Shown: piece after piece, positions 43,940 to 52,393 of the stretch
Numbering within the stretch: position 1 is the first letter of the stretch
Layout of the letters: every line of letters starts with the position of its first letter
NCBI RefSeq assembly: GCF_014138435.1
Contig: NZ_JACJIM010000002.1
Span: forward strand, 372,001-436,000
From: Methylobacterium fujisawaense
Lineage (GTDB): Bacteria; Pseudomonadota; Alphaproteobacteria; Rhizobiales; Beijerinckiaceae
Direction of reading: 5' to 3'
Length of the DNA: 64,000 bases
Made by a program: the position numbers and the translations under genes
Notes under the pieces: model-generated
Databases searched by the model: none
The model's input: only the letters and a program-made list of their open reading frames with translations
What the model was told of the DNA's origin: nothing

Positions 43940-44737
43940 TTAGGCCGGGATCACGTCCACGATCTCGTAGGTGTCGGGGTCGATGATCACGATGTCGTCG
44001 CGCACGAGGATGAACTCGTAGCCCTCGTATTCCGGCACGATCGAGATGATCGCCGGCGGCAGCCGGTGCAGGGTCACCGACCGCGGGATCGCGGTGCCGA
44101 CCGCGAGACCGAAGGCCACGTCCCGGAGCGGCGACACGCCCAGGCGGGTGATCGAGCTGCGGAACTCGGTCCGCTGCCGGGTATCGAGGCGGCCGACCGC
44201 ACCGCGAACGGCGCCGCCCTCGCGGGCGCCGGCACGTCCGCCCCGCTCGCCAGCCGGACCGCGGCCGCCCCGATCGGGGCCGGCTGCGTCGCGATTGCCG
44301 CGCTCGCCGCCGGCACCGGGTTCACGGGCACCGCGCTCGCCCCGGTCACCGCGATCACCGCGATCACCGGCATCGGGCTTCGCGGCCGGGCCGGCCCGAC
44401 CGGACGATCCGTCGCGCTCGGCGGCGCCATCCGGGCGGCCCGGTCCCTCGGCACCACGACCCGCCGGTCCACCCGGCTCGGCGCCGCGCGGACCGCCCTC
44501 GGCACCGCCAGGCCCGCGCATCGCGCCGCCGTCCGCGCCGCCGGCACCGCTCCGCATCCCGCCGCCAGCACCGCCGCCACCGGCCGGACCGGCGCCCGCG
44601 CCGGCAGCTCCACCGGGACCGCCGGGTCCGCCGCCGCCGGGGCCGCCCCCGCCGCCTGGGCCGCCCTGCGCGAATGCCGTTGCCGCTCCGGCCACGACGA
44701 TGGCCGCCGCAACCGTGTCTCTCAGAATGCGCTTCAT
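43940..44737 (-). CDS. Secreted Gly-rich protein with DUF1236-like C-terminus
   Basis: A 265-residue exported protein. A signal peptide (AAAIVVAGAATAFAQG) is followed by a long collagen-like low-complexity region (about 25-185) of GGP, AGG and later GDRGDRGDRGERGARE segments, and a C-terminal 75-residue domain ending YEFILVRDDIVIIDP..YEIVDVIP. That ending fits DUF1236, found in short exported alphaproteobacterial proteins of unknown role. AGGAGGAG before the ATG at 44737 fixes the start. The compositional bias makes long shadow frames on the other strand. Function unknown; probably envelope or matrix related. Confidence 0.8.
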   Translation of the reverse strand: MKRILRDTVAAAIVVAGAATAFAQGGPGGGGGPGGGGPGGPGGAAGAGAGPAGGGGAGGGMRSGAGGADGGAMRGPGGAEGGPRGAEPGGPAGRGAEGPGRPDGAAERDGSSGRAGPAAKPDAGDRGDRGDRGERGAREPGAGGERGNRDAAGPDRGGRGPAGERGGRAGAREGGAVRGAVGRLDTRQRTEFRSSITRLGVSPLRDVAFGLAVGTAIPRSVTLHRLPPAIISIVPEYEGYEFILVRDDIVIIDPDTYEIVDVIPA

Positions 44738-44974
44738 GGCCTCTCCTCCTGCGGCCGTCGGACCATCCCCGACGCCCATGCCGGCCCGCAACGGGCCTCG
44801 GGGCGAACCGTTCCGTCCCGCGGCGTCGTGGCCATGCGGCCGGTGACACCCGCGCGGGCTGTCCTCGGCTAAGTCCGCTCACGGTCTTGCGATCAGGCCC
44901 GTCACCTGTAACGTCGCGCCGCACCAAGTAGAGACCGGCCCAGGCCGGCATCAAGATTGATCGACGGAGACGCC

Positions 44975-46339
44975 ATGTCCGCCTCGCGCGACGATACGAT
45001 CGGTATCGCACCGAGCGCCCACGATGACGCCGCAGACCGCAAGCGCCGCATCTGGGCCATCGTCGGATCGTCCTCGGGCAATCTCGTCGAATGGTACGAT
45101 TTCTACTGTTACGCGTTCTTCGCCCTCTACTTCGCGCCGGCCTTCTTTCCGAAGGGCGATTCCACCAGCCAGCTCCTCCAGACCGCGGGCATCTTCGCGG
45201 TCGGATTCTTCATGCGACCGGTCGGCGGCTGGCTGTTCGGGCGCATCGCCGATCGTGTCGGACGCCGGACCTCGATGGTCGTCTCGGTGCTGCTGATGTG
45301 CTTCGGCTCGCTTCTGATCGGCATCCTGCCGACCTACGAGCATGTCGGTACCCTGGCCCCGGTGCTGCTGCTCCTCGCCCGCATGCTCCAAGGCCTGTCC
45401 GTCGGCGGCGAATACGGCACCTCTGCAACCTACATGAGCGAAGTCGCGATCAAGGGCCGACGCGGCTTCTTCGCCTCCTTCCAGTACGTCACGCTGATCG
45501 GTGGCCAGCTCCTGGCCTCGCTGGTCCTGGTCCTGCTCCAGGCGGTGATGACCGGCCCGGAACTGACCGCCTGGGGCTGGCGCATCCCGTTCTTCATCGG
45601 CGCCGGGCTGGCGGTCGTCGCACTCTATCTGCGACGCTCCCTGGCCGAGACGAAGGACAGCAGTGACAAGGAGACCGCCGGCACCTTCGCCGAGCTGTCG
45701 AAGCACTGGCGGGCGTTCCTGGTCGTCGTGGCCTACACGGCGGGCGGCTCCCTGAGCTTCTATACCTTCACGACGTATATGCAGAAGTATCTCGTCAACA
45801 CTGCCGGCATGCCGAAGACCTCGGCGTCGCAGACGATGACGGTGGTGCTGTTCGTCTACATGATCATCCAGCCGATCTTCGGCGCGCTGTCCGACAAGAT
45901 CGGCCGCAAGGCGAACATGCTGCTCTACAGCGGCCTCGGCACACTCATGGTGGTGCCGCTGATGACGGCGCTCGGCACCAACAAGGATCCCTATCTGGCT
46001 TTCGCGCTGATCACCCTCGGGCTCGCGGTCGTCTCGTTCTACACGGGCATCAGCGGCATCGTGAAAGCGGAGCTGTTCCCGACCAACATCCGCGCCCTCG
46101 GGGTCGGCCTCTCCTACGCGGTGGCCAACGCCACCTTCGGCGGCACCGCCGAGTTCGTCGCCCTGTGGTTCAAGGACAACGGGATGGAGAGCACGTTCTT
46201 CTGGTACGTCACCGTCCTGATGGCGATCGCCTTCGTGGCCTCGCTGATCATGCCGAACCCCAAGGTCCACGGCTATCTCGACGGCGCCGGCACCGTCGAG
46301 GAGGCGCTGGGGAAGAAGCGCGGCCTCGCACACGCCTGA
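44975..46339 (+). CDS. MFS transporter of the metabolite:H+ symporter (MHS / KgtP-like) family
   Basis: A 454-residue 12-helix permease. The N-terminal signature [25 protein letters not shown] and the loop [14 protein letters not shown] place it in the MHS family with alpha-ketoglutarate permease KgtP, proline/betaine ProP and citrate transporters. [18 protein letters not shown] is typical. It imports an organic acid with protons; alpha-ketoglutarate is likely but not proven. The ATG at 44975 has GGAGA 5-9 bases upstream. It is not clearly in an operon; the secreted hydrolase gene starts 86 bases later. Confidence 0.92.
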   Translation: MSASRDDTIGIAPSAHDDAADRKRRIWAIVGSSSGNLVEWYDFYCYAFFALYFAPAFFPKGDSTSQLLQTAGIFAVGFFMRPVGGWLFGRIADRVGRRTSMVVSVLLMCFGSLLIGILPTYEHVGTLAPVLLLLARMLQGLSVGGEYGTSATYMSEVAIKGRRGFFASFQYVTLIGGQLLASLVLVLLQAVMTGPELTAWGWRIPFFIGAGLAVVALYLRRSLAETKDSSDKETAGTFAELSKHWRAFLVVVAYTAGGSLSFYTFTTYMQKYLVNTAGMPKTSASQTMTVVLFVYMIIQPIFGALSDKIGRKANMLLYSGLGTLMVVPLMTALGTNKDPYLAFALITLGLAVVSFYTGISGIVKAELFPTNIRALGVGLSYAVANATFGGTAEFVALWFKDNGMESTFFWYVTVLMAIAFVASLIMPNPKVHGYLDGAGTVEEALGKKRGLAHA

Positions 46340-46425
46340 CCGGTGGGCCGTCCGGCTGGACCGGGCCCGACTTTCACGCTGATATGCCTCCCGCCGGACG
46401 CGCCAGACGTCTGCGGGAGGACGCC

Positions 46426-47607
46426 ATGCTCAGGAAGACCGCCGCCGGGGCACTGACCCTGCTCTGCCTCGCAACCGCTTCGGCATCCGAGGCCACCGAG
46501 GGGGGCTCCGGCGACACGCCGTTCAAGCCGAAACAGCCCGCGGGCTATTTCTTCGTCGGCGGCCGCTCCGCGACGGCGGCAGGCAAGACCACGGCCTCCG
46601 GGCAGATGTTCGTGGAGTATCGCGCACCGGCGCGGGTGACGCAGCCCTATCCGATCGTCCTGGTGCACGGCACCGCCCAGACCGGGACCAACTTCCTCGG
46701 CACGCCGGACGGACGGCCTGGCTGGGCTGACCGCTTCGCCGCCAAGGGTTTCACGGTCTACGTCGTGGATCAGGTCGGGCGTGGCCGCTCGGGCGGCGAT
46801 CCGGAGACCTACGGGACCTATGCCCGCCTGCCCGTCGAGGATCTGGAGACGGTGTTCACCGGGCAGGAACGCGTCCCGCTCTACCCGCAGGCGAAGCTGC
46901 ACAGCCAGTGGCCGGGCGGCCCGGGGGTGCGCGGCAACGCCGCCTTCGACCAGTTCTACCTGTCCCAGGTGCCCTACATCGCCAGCGCGCTGAAGAGCGA
47001 GGAACTGGTCGATCCGGCCCTGATCGCCCTTCTGGAGAAGATCGGCCCCGCGATCCTGCTGACGCATTCGCAGGCCGGCGTCTTCGGCTGGGCGGTTTCC
47101 GATCAGCGCCCCGACCTCGTGAAGGCGCATGTCGCCGTCGAGCCCAACGGGCCGACCTTCTTCGACATCCGCTTCAAGGGCGGCGCCGATTGGTACGAGC
47201 GCGTCGGGGAGGCGCGGGCCCGGCCCTACGGCATCACCCGGGTGCCGCTGCATTTCGAGCCCCCCGTCAGCAGCCCGGCCGATTTGACGGTCGTTCAGGA
47301 CGACCGCGCCGCCGCACCCGACAAGATCCGCTGCTGGCTTCAGGCTGAGCCTGCTCGAACGCTGCCGAACCTCGCCCGCGTGCCCGCCGTGCTCGTCACC
47401 GCCGAAGCCTCGTTCCGCGCCACCATGGATGATTGCACGGCTGCATTCCTGGCCCAGGCGGGCGCGAAACCGGACCGGCTGGCGCTCGCCGAGCACGGCA
47501 TTCACGGCAACGGCCACATGATGATGCTGGAATCGAACAGCGATGCGGTGGCGGATGCGATCGTCGGCTGGATCGAGGACCGGGTCCACGCGCCGGGCCG
47601 TCCTTAA
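46426..47607 (+). CDS. Secreted alpha/beta hydrolase (esterase-like)
   Basis: A 393-residue exported hydrolase. A signal peptide (AAGALTLLCLATASASEA) precedes the alpha/beta fold: PIVLVHGTAQTG (oxyanion strand), YVVDQVGRGRSG, the nucleophile in LLTHSQAGVFGW (Ser near 213) and a late His in HGNGHMMMLESNS. The elbow is T-H-S-Q-A instead of G-x-S-x-G, as in a small group of bacterial esterases known to me. Substrate unknown. GGGAGG before the ATG supports the start. It lies between the MHS permease and gapR on the same strand. Confidence 0.85.
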   Translation: MLRKTAAGALTLLCLATASASEATEGGSGDTPFKPKQPAGYFFVGGRSATAAGKTTASGQMFVEYRAPARVTQPYPIVLVHGTAQTGTNFLGTPDGRPGWADRFAAKGFTVYVVDQVGRGRSGGDPETYGTYARLPVEDLETVFTGQERVPLYPQAKLHSQWPGGPGVRGNAAFDQFYLSQVPYIASALKSEELVDPALIALLEKIGPAILLTHSQAGVFGWAVSDQRPDLVKAHVAVEPNGPTFFDIRFKGGADWYERVGEARARPYGITRVPLHFEPPVSSPADLTVVQDDRAAAPDKIRCWLQAEPARTLPNLARVPAVLVTAEASFRATMDDCTAAFLAQAGAKPDRLALAEHGIHGNGHMMMLESNSDAVADAIVGWIEDRVHAPGRP

Positions 47608-47662
47608 CCGGTCGCTTACCCTGTCCCGGCGAGGGTGCCGCCGTCATCCGACGAGGGAATGC

Positions 47663-47944
47663 ATGACCGACATGACCGACACCGTGGGCGTCGCGGGCGA
47701 CCGCATCCGCTCGATCATCGAGCGCGTGGAACGGCTGGAGGAGGAGATCAAGGACCTGATGGAGGCCAAGAAGGAGGTCTTCGCCGAGGCCAAGGGCGAG
47801 GGTCTCGACGTCAAGGTGCTCAAGGAGATCCTGAAGATCCGCAAGCAGGACAAGGATGAGCGCGACGAGCAGGAGACGCTCCTCGACGTCTACCTGCGCG
47901 CCATGGATGCGCCCTCGCCGGCCCCGATCGCGGCCGCGGCCTGA
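47663..47944 (+). CDS. gapR: GapR-family nucleoid-associated protein (DUF2312)
   Basis: A 93-residue highly charged helical protein. It matches the DUF2312 core: DRIRSIIERVERLEEEIKDL shortened to RSIIERVERLEEEI, then EAKGEGLDVKVLKEILKIRK. GapR in Caulobacter wraps overtwisted DNA as a tetramer and aids replication and transcription by stimulating gyrase and topoisomerase IV. The N-terminal ~10 residues before the core vary. It starts 55 bases after the hydrolase gene, with GAGGG upstream. Likely essential or important. Confidence 0.93.
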   Translation: MTDMTDTVGVAGDRIRSIIERVERLEEEIKDLMEAKKEVFAEAKGEGLDVKVLKEILKIRKQDKDERDEQETLLDVYLRAMDAPSPAPIAAAA

Positions 47945-47959
47945 TCCTCTCGACGGAGT

Positions 47960-47976
47960 GCGGCGCCGCGCGCCGC
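47960..47976. terminator. Small stem-loop between gapR and purC
   Basis: A 6-bp stem GCGGCG / CGCCGC with a 5-base loop lies between two convergent stop codons only 39 bases apart. Weak but well placed for both. Confidence 0.4.
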
Positions 47977-47983
47977 CCTCCCC

Positions 47984-48973
47984 TCAGGACTGCGAGGAGC
48001 CCGCGAGATAGGCGGCGATGTTGCGCCGAATGCGCTCCAAGGGCTCCTCGCTCGGATCCGGCAGGACGAAGCGCGCCCCCGTGATCGTCTCGTAGGCGCG
48101 GATGTAGACCGCGGCCGTCTCCAGGACGACCTCCGCGGGAATCTCCGGAATCGGGTCCTTGTACGGATCGCAGCGGGCGACGACCCAATTGCGCACGAAA
48201 TCCTTGTCGAAGCTCTCCGGCGCGGAACCCGCGGCGAAGCGCTCCGGATAGCTCTGCGCGAACCAGTACCGGCTGCTGTCGGGCGTATGGATCTCGTCGG
48301 CGAGGACGATCCGGCCTTCGGGATCGGTGCCGAACTCGTATTTCGTGTCGGCCAGGATGAGACCGCGCTCGGCCGCCAGCGCCGTGCCGCGGGCGAACAG
48401 CGCCAGCGCCGCGTCGGACACGGTGCGCCACTGCTCGGATGTGAGCAGCCCGCGTTCCAGAATCTCGGTCTCGGTCAGCGGTTCGTCGTGGCCACCGTCG
48501 AACGCCTTGGTGGTCGGCGTGATGATCGCCTCCGGCAGACGCTCGTTCGGCCGCATGCCATCCGGGAAACGGTGGCCGTACATATCCCGCTCCCCGGCGC
48601 GGTAGCGCGTCAGGACCGACGTGGAGGTGGTGCCGGCGAGGTAGCCACGAACCACCACCTCCACCGGCAGGATCTCCAGACGCCGGCCCACGACCACGTT
48701 CGGGTCGGGATAGGCGATGACGTGGTTCGGGCAGATGTCGGCGGTCTGCTCGAACCAGTAGCGCGCGGTCTGGGTCAGGACCTGGCCCTTGAAGGGGATC
48801 GCCGCGAGCGCCCGGTCGAAGGCGCTGATCCGGTCCGAGGTGATGAGGATGCGCCGGCCGTCGGGCAGGTCGTAATTGTCCCGGACCTTGCCGCGATAAT
48901 GGTTCGGCAGCTCGGGCAGGGTCGCGTCGCGCAGGACCTGGTGCGCGTGCGGGGCGAGATCTGCCGTCTTCAT
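47984..48973 (-). CDS. purC: Phosphoribosylaminoimidazole-succinocarboxamide synthase
   Basis: A 329-residue SAICAR synthase, step 8 of purine synthesis (CAIR + aspartate + ATP). Seen: [26 protein letters not shown] near the start, shortened to [10 protein letters not shown] and [37 protein letters not shown] and [14 protein letters not shown] with metal and substrate residues. It is the long PurC type (about 300-330 residues) rather than the ~240-residue bacterial form. GGAAAG before the ATG supports the start. Confidence 0.95.
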   Translation of the reverse strand: MKTADLAPHAHQVLRDATLPELPNHYRGKVRDNYDLPDGRRILITSDRISAFDRALAAIPFKGQVLTQTARYWFEQTADICPNHVIAYPDPNVVVGRRLEILPVEVVVRGYLAGTTSTSVLTRYRAGERDMYGHRFPDGMRPNERLPEAIITPTTKAFDGGHDEPLTETEILERGLLTSEQWRTVSDAALALFARGTALAAERGLILADTKYEFGTDPEGRIVLADEIHTPDSSRYWFAQSYPERFAAGSAPESFDKDFVRNWVVARCDPYKDPIPEIPAEVVLETAAVYIRAYETITGARFVLPDPSEEPLERIRRNIAAYLAGSSQS

Positions 48974-49227
48974 CGGGCTTTCCGTCAGGCTGTGCGGCGA
49001 CCGCGCCGCCTGATCTCTGTGCGCGGATGGGGCGGAGAATTCCAGTCCCGGGTTTCACCGAGGCCCGGCGCGCAGCCCCGGCCGCCACCCCGACCCCCGC
49101 GGCTGCGGGCGAGCGGCCCTGCCGCTCTGGCCGGGCCCGGCTGTCGGCCCTATCCTTGCCGCGGATGGCAGACGGTGAATTGCCGACTGCGAAATGCCGG
49201 CCGGTGCTGCCGGACGGCCGAGGCGCA

Positions 49228-49980
49228 ATGTTCGAGACACCGCACCAAGCAAGCCGACAACCTTTCCTGCGCCGGATCGAGACCGTCGCCCTGTTCACGC
49301 TCAGCGATGCGGAGCGGGCCGCCCTCGTCGCGCTGCCGATGCAGGTGGCGCAGTTCGAGCCCAATCAGGACATCGTTCGGGAGGGCGACCGCCCGACTCG
49401 AAGCTTCACCCTGCTCAGCGGGATCGCCTGCACTTACAAGTCGACGCTGGCCGGCAAGCGGCAGGTGATGACCTACCACGTGCCGGGCGATGTGCCCGAC
49501 TTCCAGAGCCTGTATCTGGAGGTCCTCGACATCAACATCGCCACGGTCAGCGCCTGCAGGCTCGGCTTCGTTTCGCATGAGGCGGTCCGTGGGCTGATGC
49601 GTGCGCATCCGCGTCTCACTGAGGTCTTCTGGCGCGCCACCCTCATCGACGCCGCTCTGGTCCGCGAGTGGATGCTCAACACCGGTCGCCGCGACGCCTA
49701 CGCGCGGATGGCCCACCTGTTCTGCGAACTCGTGACCCGCCTCGGCGCGGTCGGGCTTGCACCGGATCGGACCTGCGAGCTGCCCATGACGCAGCCCGAA
49801 CTCGCAGACGCCCTCGGCATCACGTCCGTTCACGTCAACCGCACGATTCGGGATCTCAAATCGGCCGGGCTGATCACGCTGCGCGACCGCCGCCTGACCG
49901 TCCACGACTGGCCGGGGCTGCAGGCCGCGGCCGGGTTCGATCCGGCCTATCTGCATCTGCGGGATGCGGAGACTCGCTGA
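49228..49980 (+). CDS. Crp/Fnr-family transcriptional regulator
   Basis: A 250-residue regulator with an N-terminal cyclic-nucleotide-binding-like domain (about 15-125) and a C-terminal Crp-type winged helix (about 165-235: MTQPELADALGITSVHVNRTIRDL). No cysteine cluster of FNR is present, so it is not an oxygen-sensing Fe-S FNR. A non-cAMP ligand or no ligand is likely. GAGG before the ATG at 49228 supports this start. An ATG at 49165 would add 21 residues. It is monocistronic. Target genes unknown. Confidence 0.93.
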   Translation: MFETPHQASRQPFLRRIETVALFTLSDAERAALVALPMQVAQFEPNQDIVREGDRPTRSFTLLSGIACTYKSTLAGKRQVMTYHVPGDVPDFQSLYLEVLDINIATVSACRLGFVSHEAVRGLMRAHPRLTEVFWRATLIDAALVREWMLNTGRRDAYARMAHLFCELVTRLGAVGLAPDRTCELPMTQPELADALGITSVHVNRTIRDLKSAGLITLRDRRLTVHDWPGLQAAAGFDPAYLHLRDAETR

Positions 49981-50163
49981 ACCGGGCGGGAGAGCGCCGG
50001 CGTTCGAGCCGACGAGGGCGCGCTGTCACCCTGCCCGACCTATCTACCGCCGTTGAAAGCCAAAGCCAAGCCGACGCGGGGCCGCAGTCTGGATCCATCG
50101 GTATGAAGATAACGCGGCGCCGTTTTCGCTAACCGTTGCCGGAGCGGGCACTCAGCGGGAAGA

Positions 50164-50239
50164 TGGTGCCCAGGGGCGGAATCGAACCACCGACACTGCG
50201 ATTTTCAGTCGCATGCTCTACCAACTGAGCTACCTGGGC
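50164..50239 (-). tRNA. tRNA-Phe (anticodon GAA)
   Basis: On the minus strand a 76-base cloverleaf with encoded CCA: acceptor GCCCAGG pairs with CCTGGGC before ACCA, D arm AGCTCAGTTGGTAGAGC, anticodon loop CTGAAAA with GAA, T arm GGTTCGATTCC. All stems close. A promoter is visible 36 bases upstream (on the minus strand). Confidence 0.98.
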
Positions 50240-50274
50240 ATCGTCCGCGCCGGTGTCGGCCTCGGACGCCGCGG

Positions 50275-50303
50275 GGTATAGTCAGTGCTTCGCGGCCTGT
50301 CCA
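50275..50303 (-). promoter_or_regulatory. Promoter of tRNA-Phe
   Basis: On the minus strand TGGACA, 17 bases, TATACC. This fits a sigma-70 promoter with ideal spacing, and puts the start about 29 bases before the mature tRNA. Confidence 0.65.
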
Positions 50304-50344
50304 GCCTTGCCGTGACGTCGACACGACGGAAATGCCGGAAAAAT

Positions 50345-50527
50345 TCATCGCTCCGGATCGGGCTCGGGCGGAACCTCGTCGGAATCGAGGTCCTCGGGGA
50401 TCGCGTAGCGCTCGTTGAGCCACCGTCCGAGATCGACGTCGGCACACCGCTGCGAACAGAACGGCTGGAATTCCGGTGTGGACGGTTGCCGACAGATCGG
50501 ACAGGGCGGCCGGCGCTCGCTTCTCAT
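50345..50527 (-). CDS. yacG: DNA gyrase inhibitor YacG
   Basis: A 60-residue zinc-finger protein with CPIC near the N-terminus and [14 protein letters not shown], giving four zinc cysteines. The C-terminus is acidic ([13 protein letters not shown]). YacG binds GyrB and blocks supercoiling. The ATG overlaps the maf stop by 4 bases (ATGA), so the pair is coupled. The gene is short and easily missed. Confidence 0.93.
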   Translation of the reverse strand: MRSERRPPCPICRQPSTPEFQPFCSQRCADVDLGRWLNERYAIPEDLDSDEVPPEPDPER

Positions 50528-51177
50528 GCCAGGGCGCCCCAGCCGGCCCGCACGGGATACCCCTCCCCGTCGAGGAGGCTCAGGGTCTCGTAGAGGGGCA
50601 GCCCGACCACGGCGCTGTAGGAGCCGACCAGTTTGACGACGAACGCCCCCGCCAGGCCCTGGATCGCGTAGCCGCCGGCTTTCCCGCGCCATTCGCCCGA
50701 CGCCACGTAGCCCTGGATATCGCGGCCCGAGAGCCGCTTGAATCGGACGCGGGTCTCCACGATCCGCTCCCTGCGCCCGCGGGGCGAGAGGACGCACACC
50801 GCCGTGTAGACGCGATGCTGACGTCCGGAGAGCAGGCGCAGGCAATCCGCGGCCTCGTCGGGGATCTCGGCCTTCGGCAGGACCCGCCGCCCGACCGCCA
50901 CAACCGTATCGGCCGACAGGAGCCAGGTGGGCGTGGTGGTGTCCTGGAGGTGCAGCGCTGCCTCGGCCGTCGCGAGCTTCGTCCGGGCGAGGCGGCGTGC
51001 CAGTTCGCGGGGCGGCTCGGCCTTGCGGGGCGTCTCGTCGATCTCGGCCGGCAGGAGAGCCGCCGGTTCGATGCCGATCTGCTGCAGCAGCGCGAGGCGG
51101 CGCGGCGAAGCGGAGGCGAGCACAAGTCGCGCCGTCGGCCCCTGCGTCGCGCCGATCGCTTCAGGTTTGGCGTCCAT
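50524..51177 (-). CDS. maf: Maf-like nucleotide pyrophosphatase
   Basis: A 217-residue Maf/YceF/YhdE protein. It shows [14 protein letters not shown] at the N-terminus, [14 protein letters not shown], and [16 protein letters not shown] near 165-180. Maf proteins hydrolyse non-canonical or canonical NTPs and affect septation. The start at 51177 gives the normal length. It is coupled to yacG. The usual upstream partner infA is not seen; a 366-base gap precedes it instead. Confidence 0.93.
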   Translation of the reverse strand: MDAKPEAIGATQGPTARLVLASASPRRLALLQQIGIEPAALLPAEIDETPRKAEPPRELARRLARTKLATAEAALHLQDTTTPTWLLSADTVVAVGRRVLPKAEIPDEAADCLRLLSGRQHRVYTAVCVLSPRGRRERIVETRVRFKRLSGRDIQGYVASGEWRGKAGGYAIQGLAGAFVVKLVGSYSAVVGLPLYETLSLLDGEGYPVRAGWGALA

Positions 51178-51543
51178 GATGTTCCGTTCGCACAATCGAC
51201 CGGAGCCGTGCGCGCCCTGCGCGGCGGCCCTTCGTCGGCCGGGACAGGCTCGATCCACCCGCCTGATAAGGGATGGGGTCGGGCTTGTGAACTCGGAGGG
51301 GCTTCTGCAGATCTCCCAGACCCCGGCCGGCCCGGGTCATGATCCGGGATACCCCCGCCCGCCCGCCGGCAAGAGTAGGCCGACCGAGCGCCGCGGCCGG
51401 CACTGTGATCGCGGCGCGGCAAGCCAGACTATAGGTGCTGCCCGGCGATCTGGTAAGCTTAGAGCAAGACGTCGTCCGCGATCGTAACCGACCGTTAACT
51501 ACGTGAGGCTGAGAGTGTTGTCCTCCGAAGGGGATCGACATCG
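51178..51543. other. 366-base divergent upstream region of maf and a small gene
   Basis: No protein gene is supported. It contains an 18-base imperfect dyad at 51331-51348 (CCCGG-n-TCATGA-n-CCGGG) that could be an operator. infA, expected upstream of maf in some relatives, is absent. Confidence 0.4.
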
Positions 51544-51753
51544 ATGCTGAACGCTGATCCGCTCCTGCAGCGCCCGACGCTGGTAACCACGGCCCTGCTC
51601 GCCCGTGCCCTCGACGGGCTCCGGCCGCAGGTCACGTCGCCGGTCGAGATGTGGCAGCGTCTCACCGAGCACTACGTCGTCGATCTCGACGCCGTCGCGG
51701 CCCTCCTGCCCGCCGACGAACCGGAAACGCACTGGCTGTCGTCCCGCGACTGA
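51544..51753 (+). CDS. Small hypothetical protein
   Basis: A 69-residue frame with genome-typical codon use. It starts MLNADPLLQRPTLVTTALLAR and ends LPADEPETHWLSSRD. It has no membrane span and no motif I recognise. The AAGGGG before the ATG is rather far (13 bases). It is followed by a second small gene on the same strand after 158 bases. Plausible but unproven. Confidence 0.5.
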   Translation: MLNADPLLQRPTLVTTALLARALDGLRPQVTSPVEMWQRLTEHYVVDLDAVAALLPADEPETHWLSSRD

Positions 51754-51911
51754 GGGCGCGCAGATCAAGTATTCCGCCGTCCACCCAACTGGCACACGAC
51801 GTGCTTGAAGGGTCCGGCAACCGGGAGGAAGCACTCAGGCAACGACAACGCGGCGGCTCGCACGCCAGAGCACCCCGCGGACCTTTCGATCGCTCGAAGC
51901 TGAGGTCCGTC

Positions 51912-52157
51912 ATGTCGGAACTGCTCTCTGTTGCCTTGGTCTGTGCCGGTACGCTCCTGGCTCAGGATTGCTCCCGCGACACCGCGCTGGACGTCATCAT
52001 CGCCCCGGCGCACACGCCGATGGAGTGCCTGATGCACGCCCAGACGATGGCAGCCCAGGCCGGGTTGCCGGGGGGCAGCGACCGGTATCTCAAGATCGCC
52101 TGCGAGCATCGCCGGACCGAAGGCGAACCCCGCACGGTCGTCCGGCGCGCGTCCTGA
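51912..52157 (+). CDS. Small exported protein, unknown
   Basis: An 81-residue protein that begins with a short hydrophobic segment (LLSVALVCAGTLLAQ) and has the cysteine pattern DCSRDTALDVI, MECLMHAQ and KIACEHRR. I recall similar short proteins with CTRDTAL and ECL..GQ elsewhere in Methylobacterium, function unknown. The signal and cysteines suggest an envelope protein. A strong 18-bp-paired stem-loop starts one base after the stop, which supports it as a real gene. The ribosome binding site is modest. Confidence 0.7.
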   Translation: MSELLSVALVCAGTLLAQDCSRDTALDVIIAPAHTPMECLMHAQTMAAQAGLPGGSDRYLKIACEHRRTEGEPRTVVRRAS

Positions 52158-52204
52158 CGCGGCCGGGCGCGTCGGCGGTGTCCGTGCCGTCGCGCCCGGC
52201 CGCG
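52158..52204 (+). terminator. Strong stem-loop after the 81-residue gene
   Basis: A perfect 14-bp stem (CGCGGCCGGGCGCG / CGCGCCCGGCCGCG) with a further 4-bp inner stem CGGC / GCCG starts immediately after the stop codon. It is followed by ATTTGG. Confidence 0.75.
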
Positions 52205-52393
52205 ATTTGGTCTGGTGCATCAAAGCCACGTCACGATTTTTCTTGTTCGCATCCGCCGTTCGGACAGTTGCCGCCTCCGGGAACGGGACCCATCCTGCAC
52301 GGCCACGCTGATGCAATTCAAACCCCGGCATCCGCCACCTTTGCCGCCCCGATGGCCCGCGTGCCGGGCAGGGCTCCAGCGAGTGCCTGCCCG

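Noticed and set aside
43880-44872. A 330-residue plus-strand frame opposite the Gly-rich gene
   Set aside because: Low-complexity mirror of the Gly-rich protein; the minus-strand gene has a signal peptide and strong ribosome binding site.
50164-50239. tRNA-Phe as an integration site of a mobile element
   Set aside because: No integrase, no direct repeat of the tRNA end and normal housekeeping genes on both sides.
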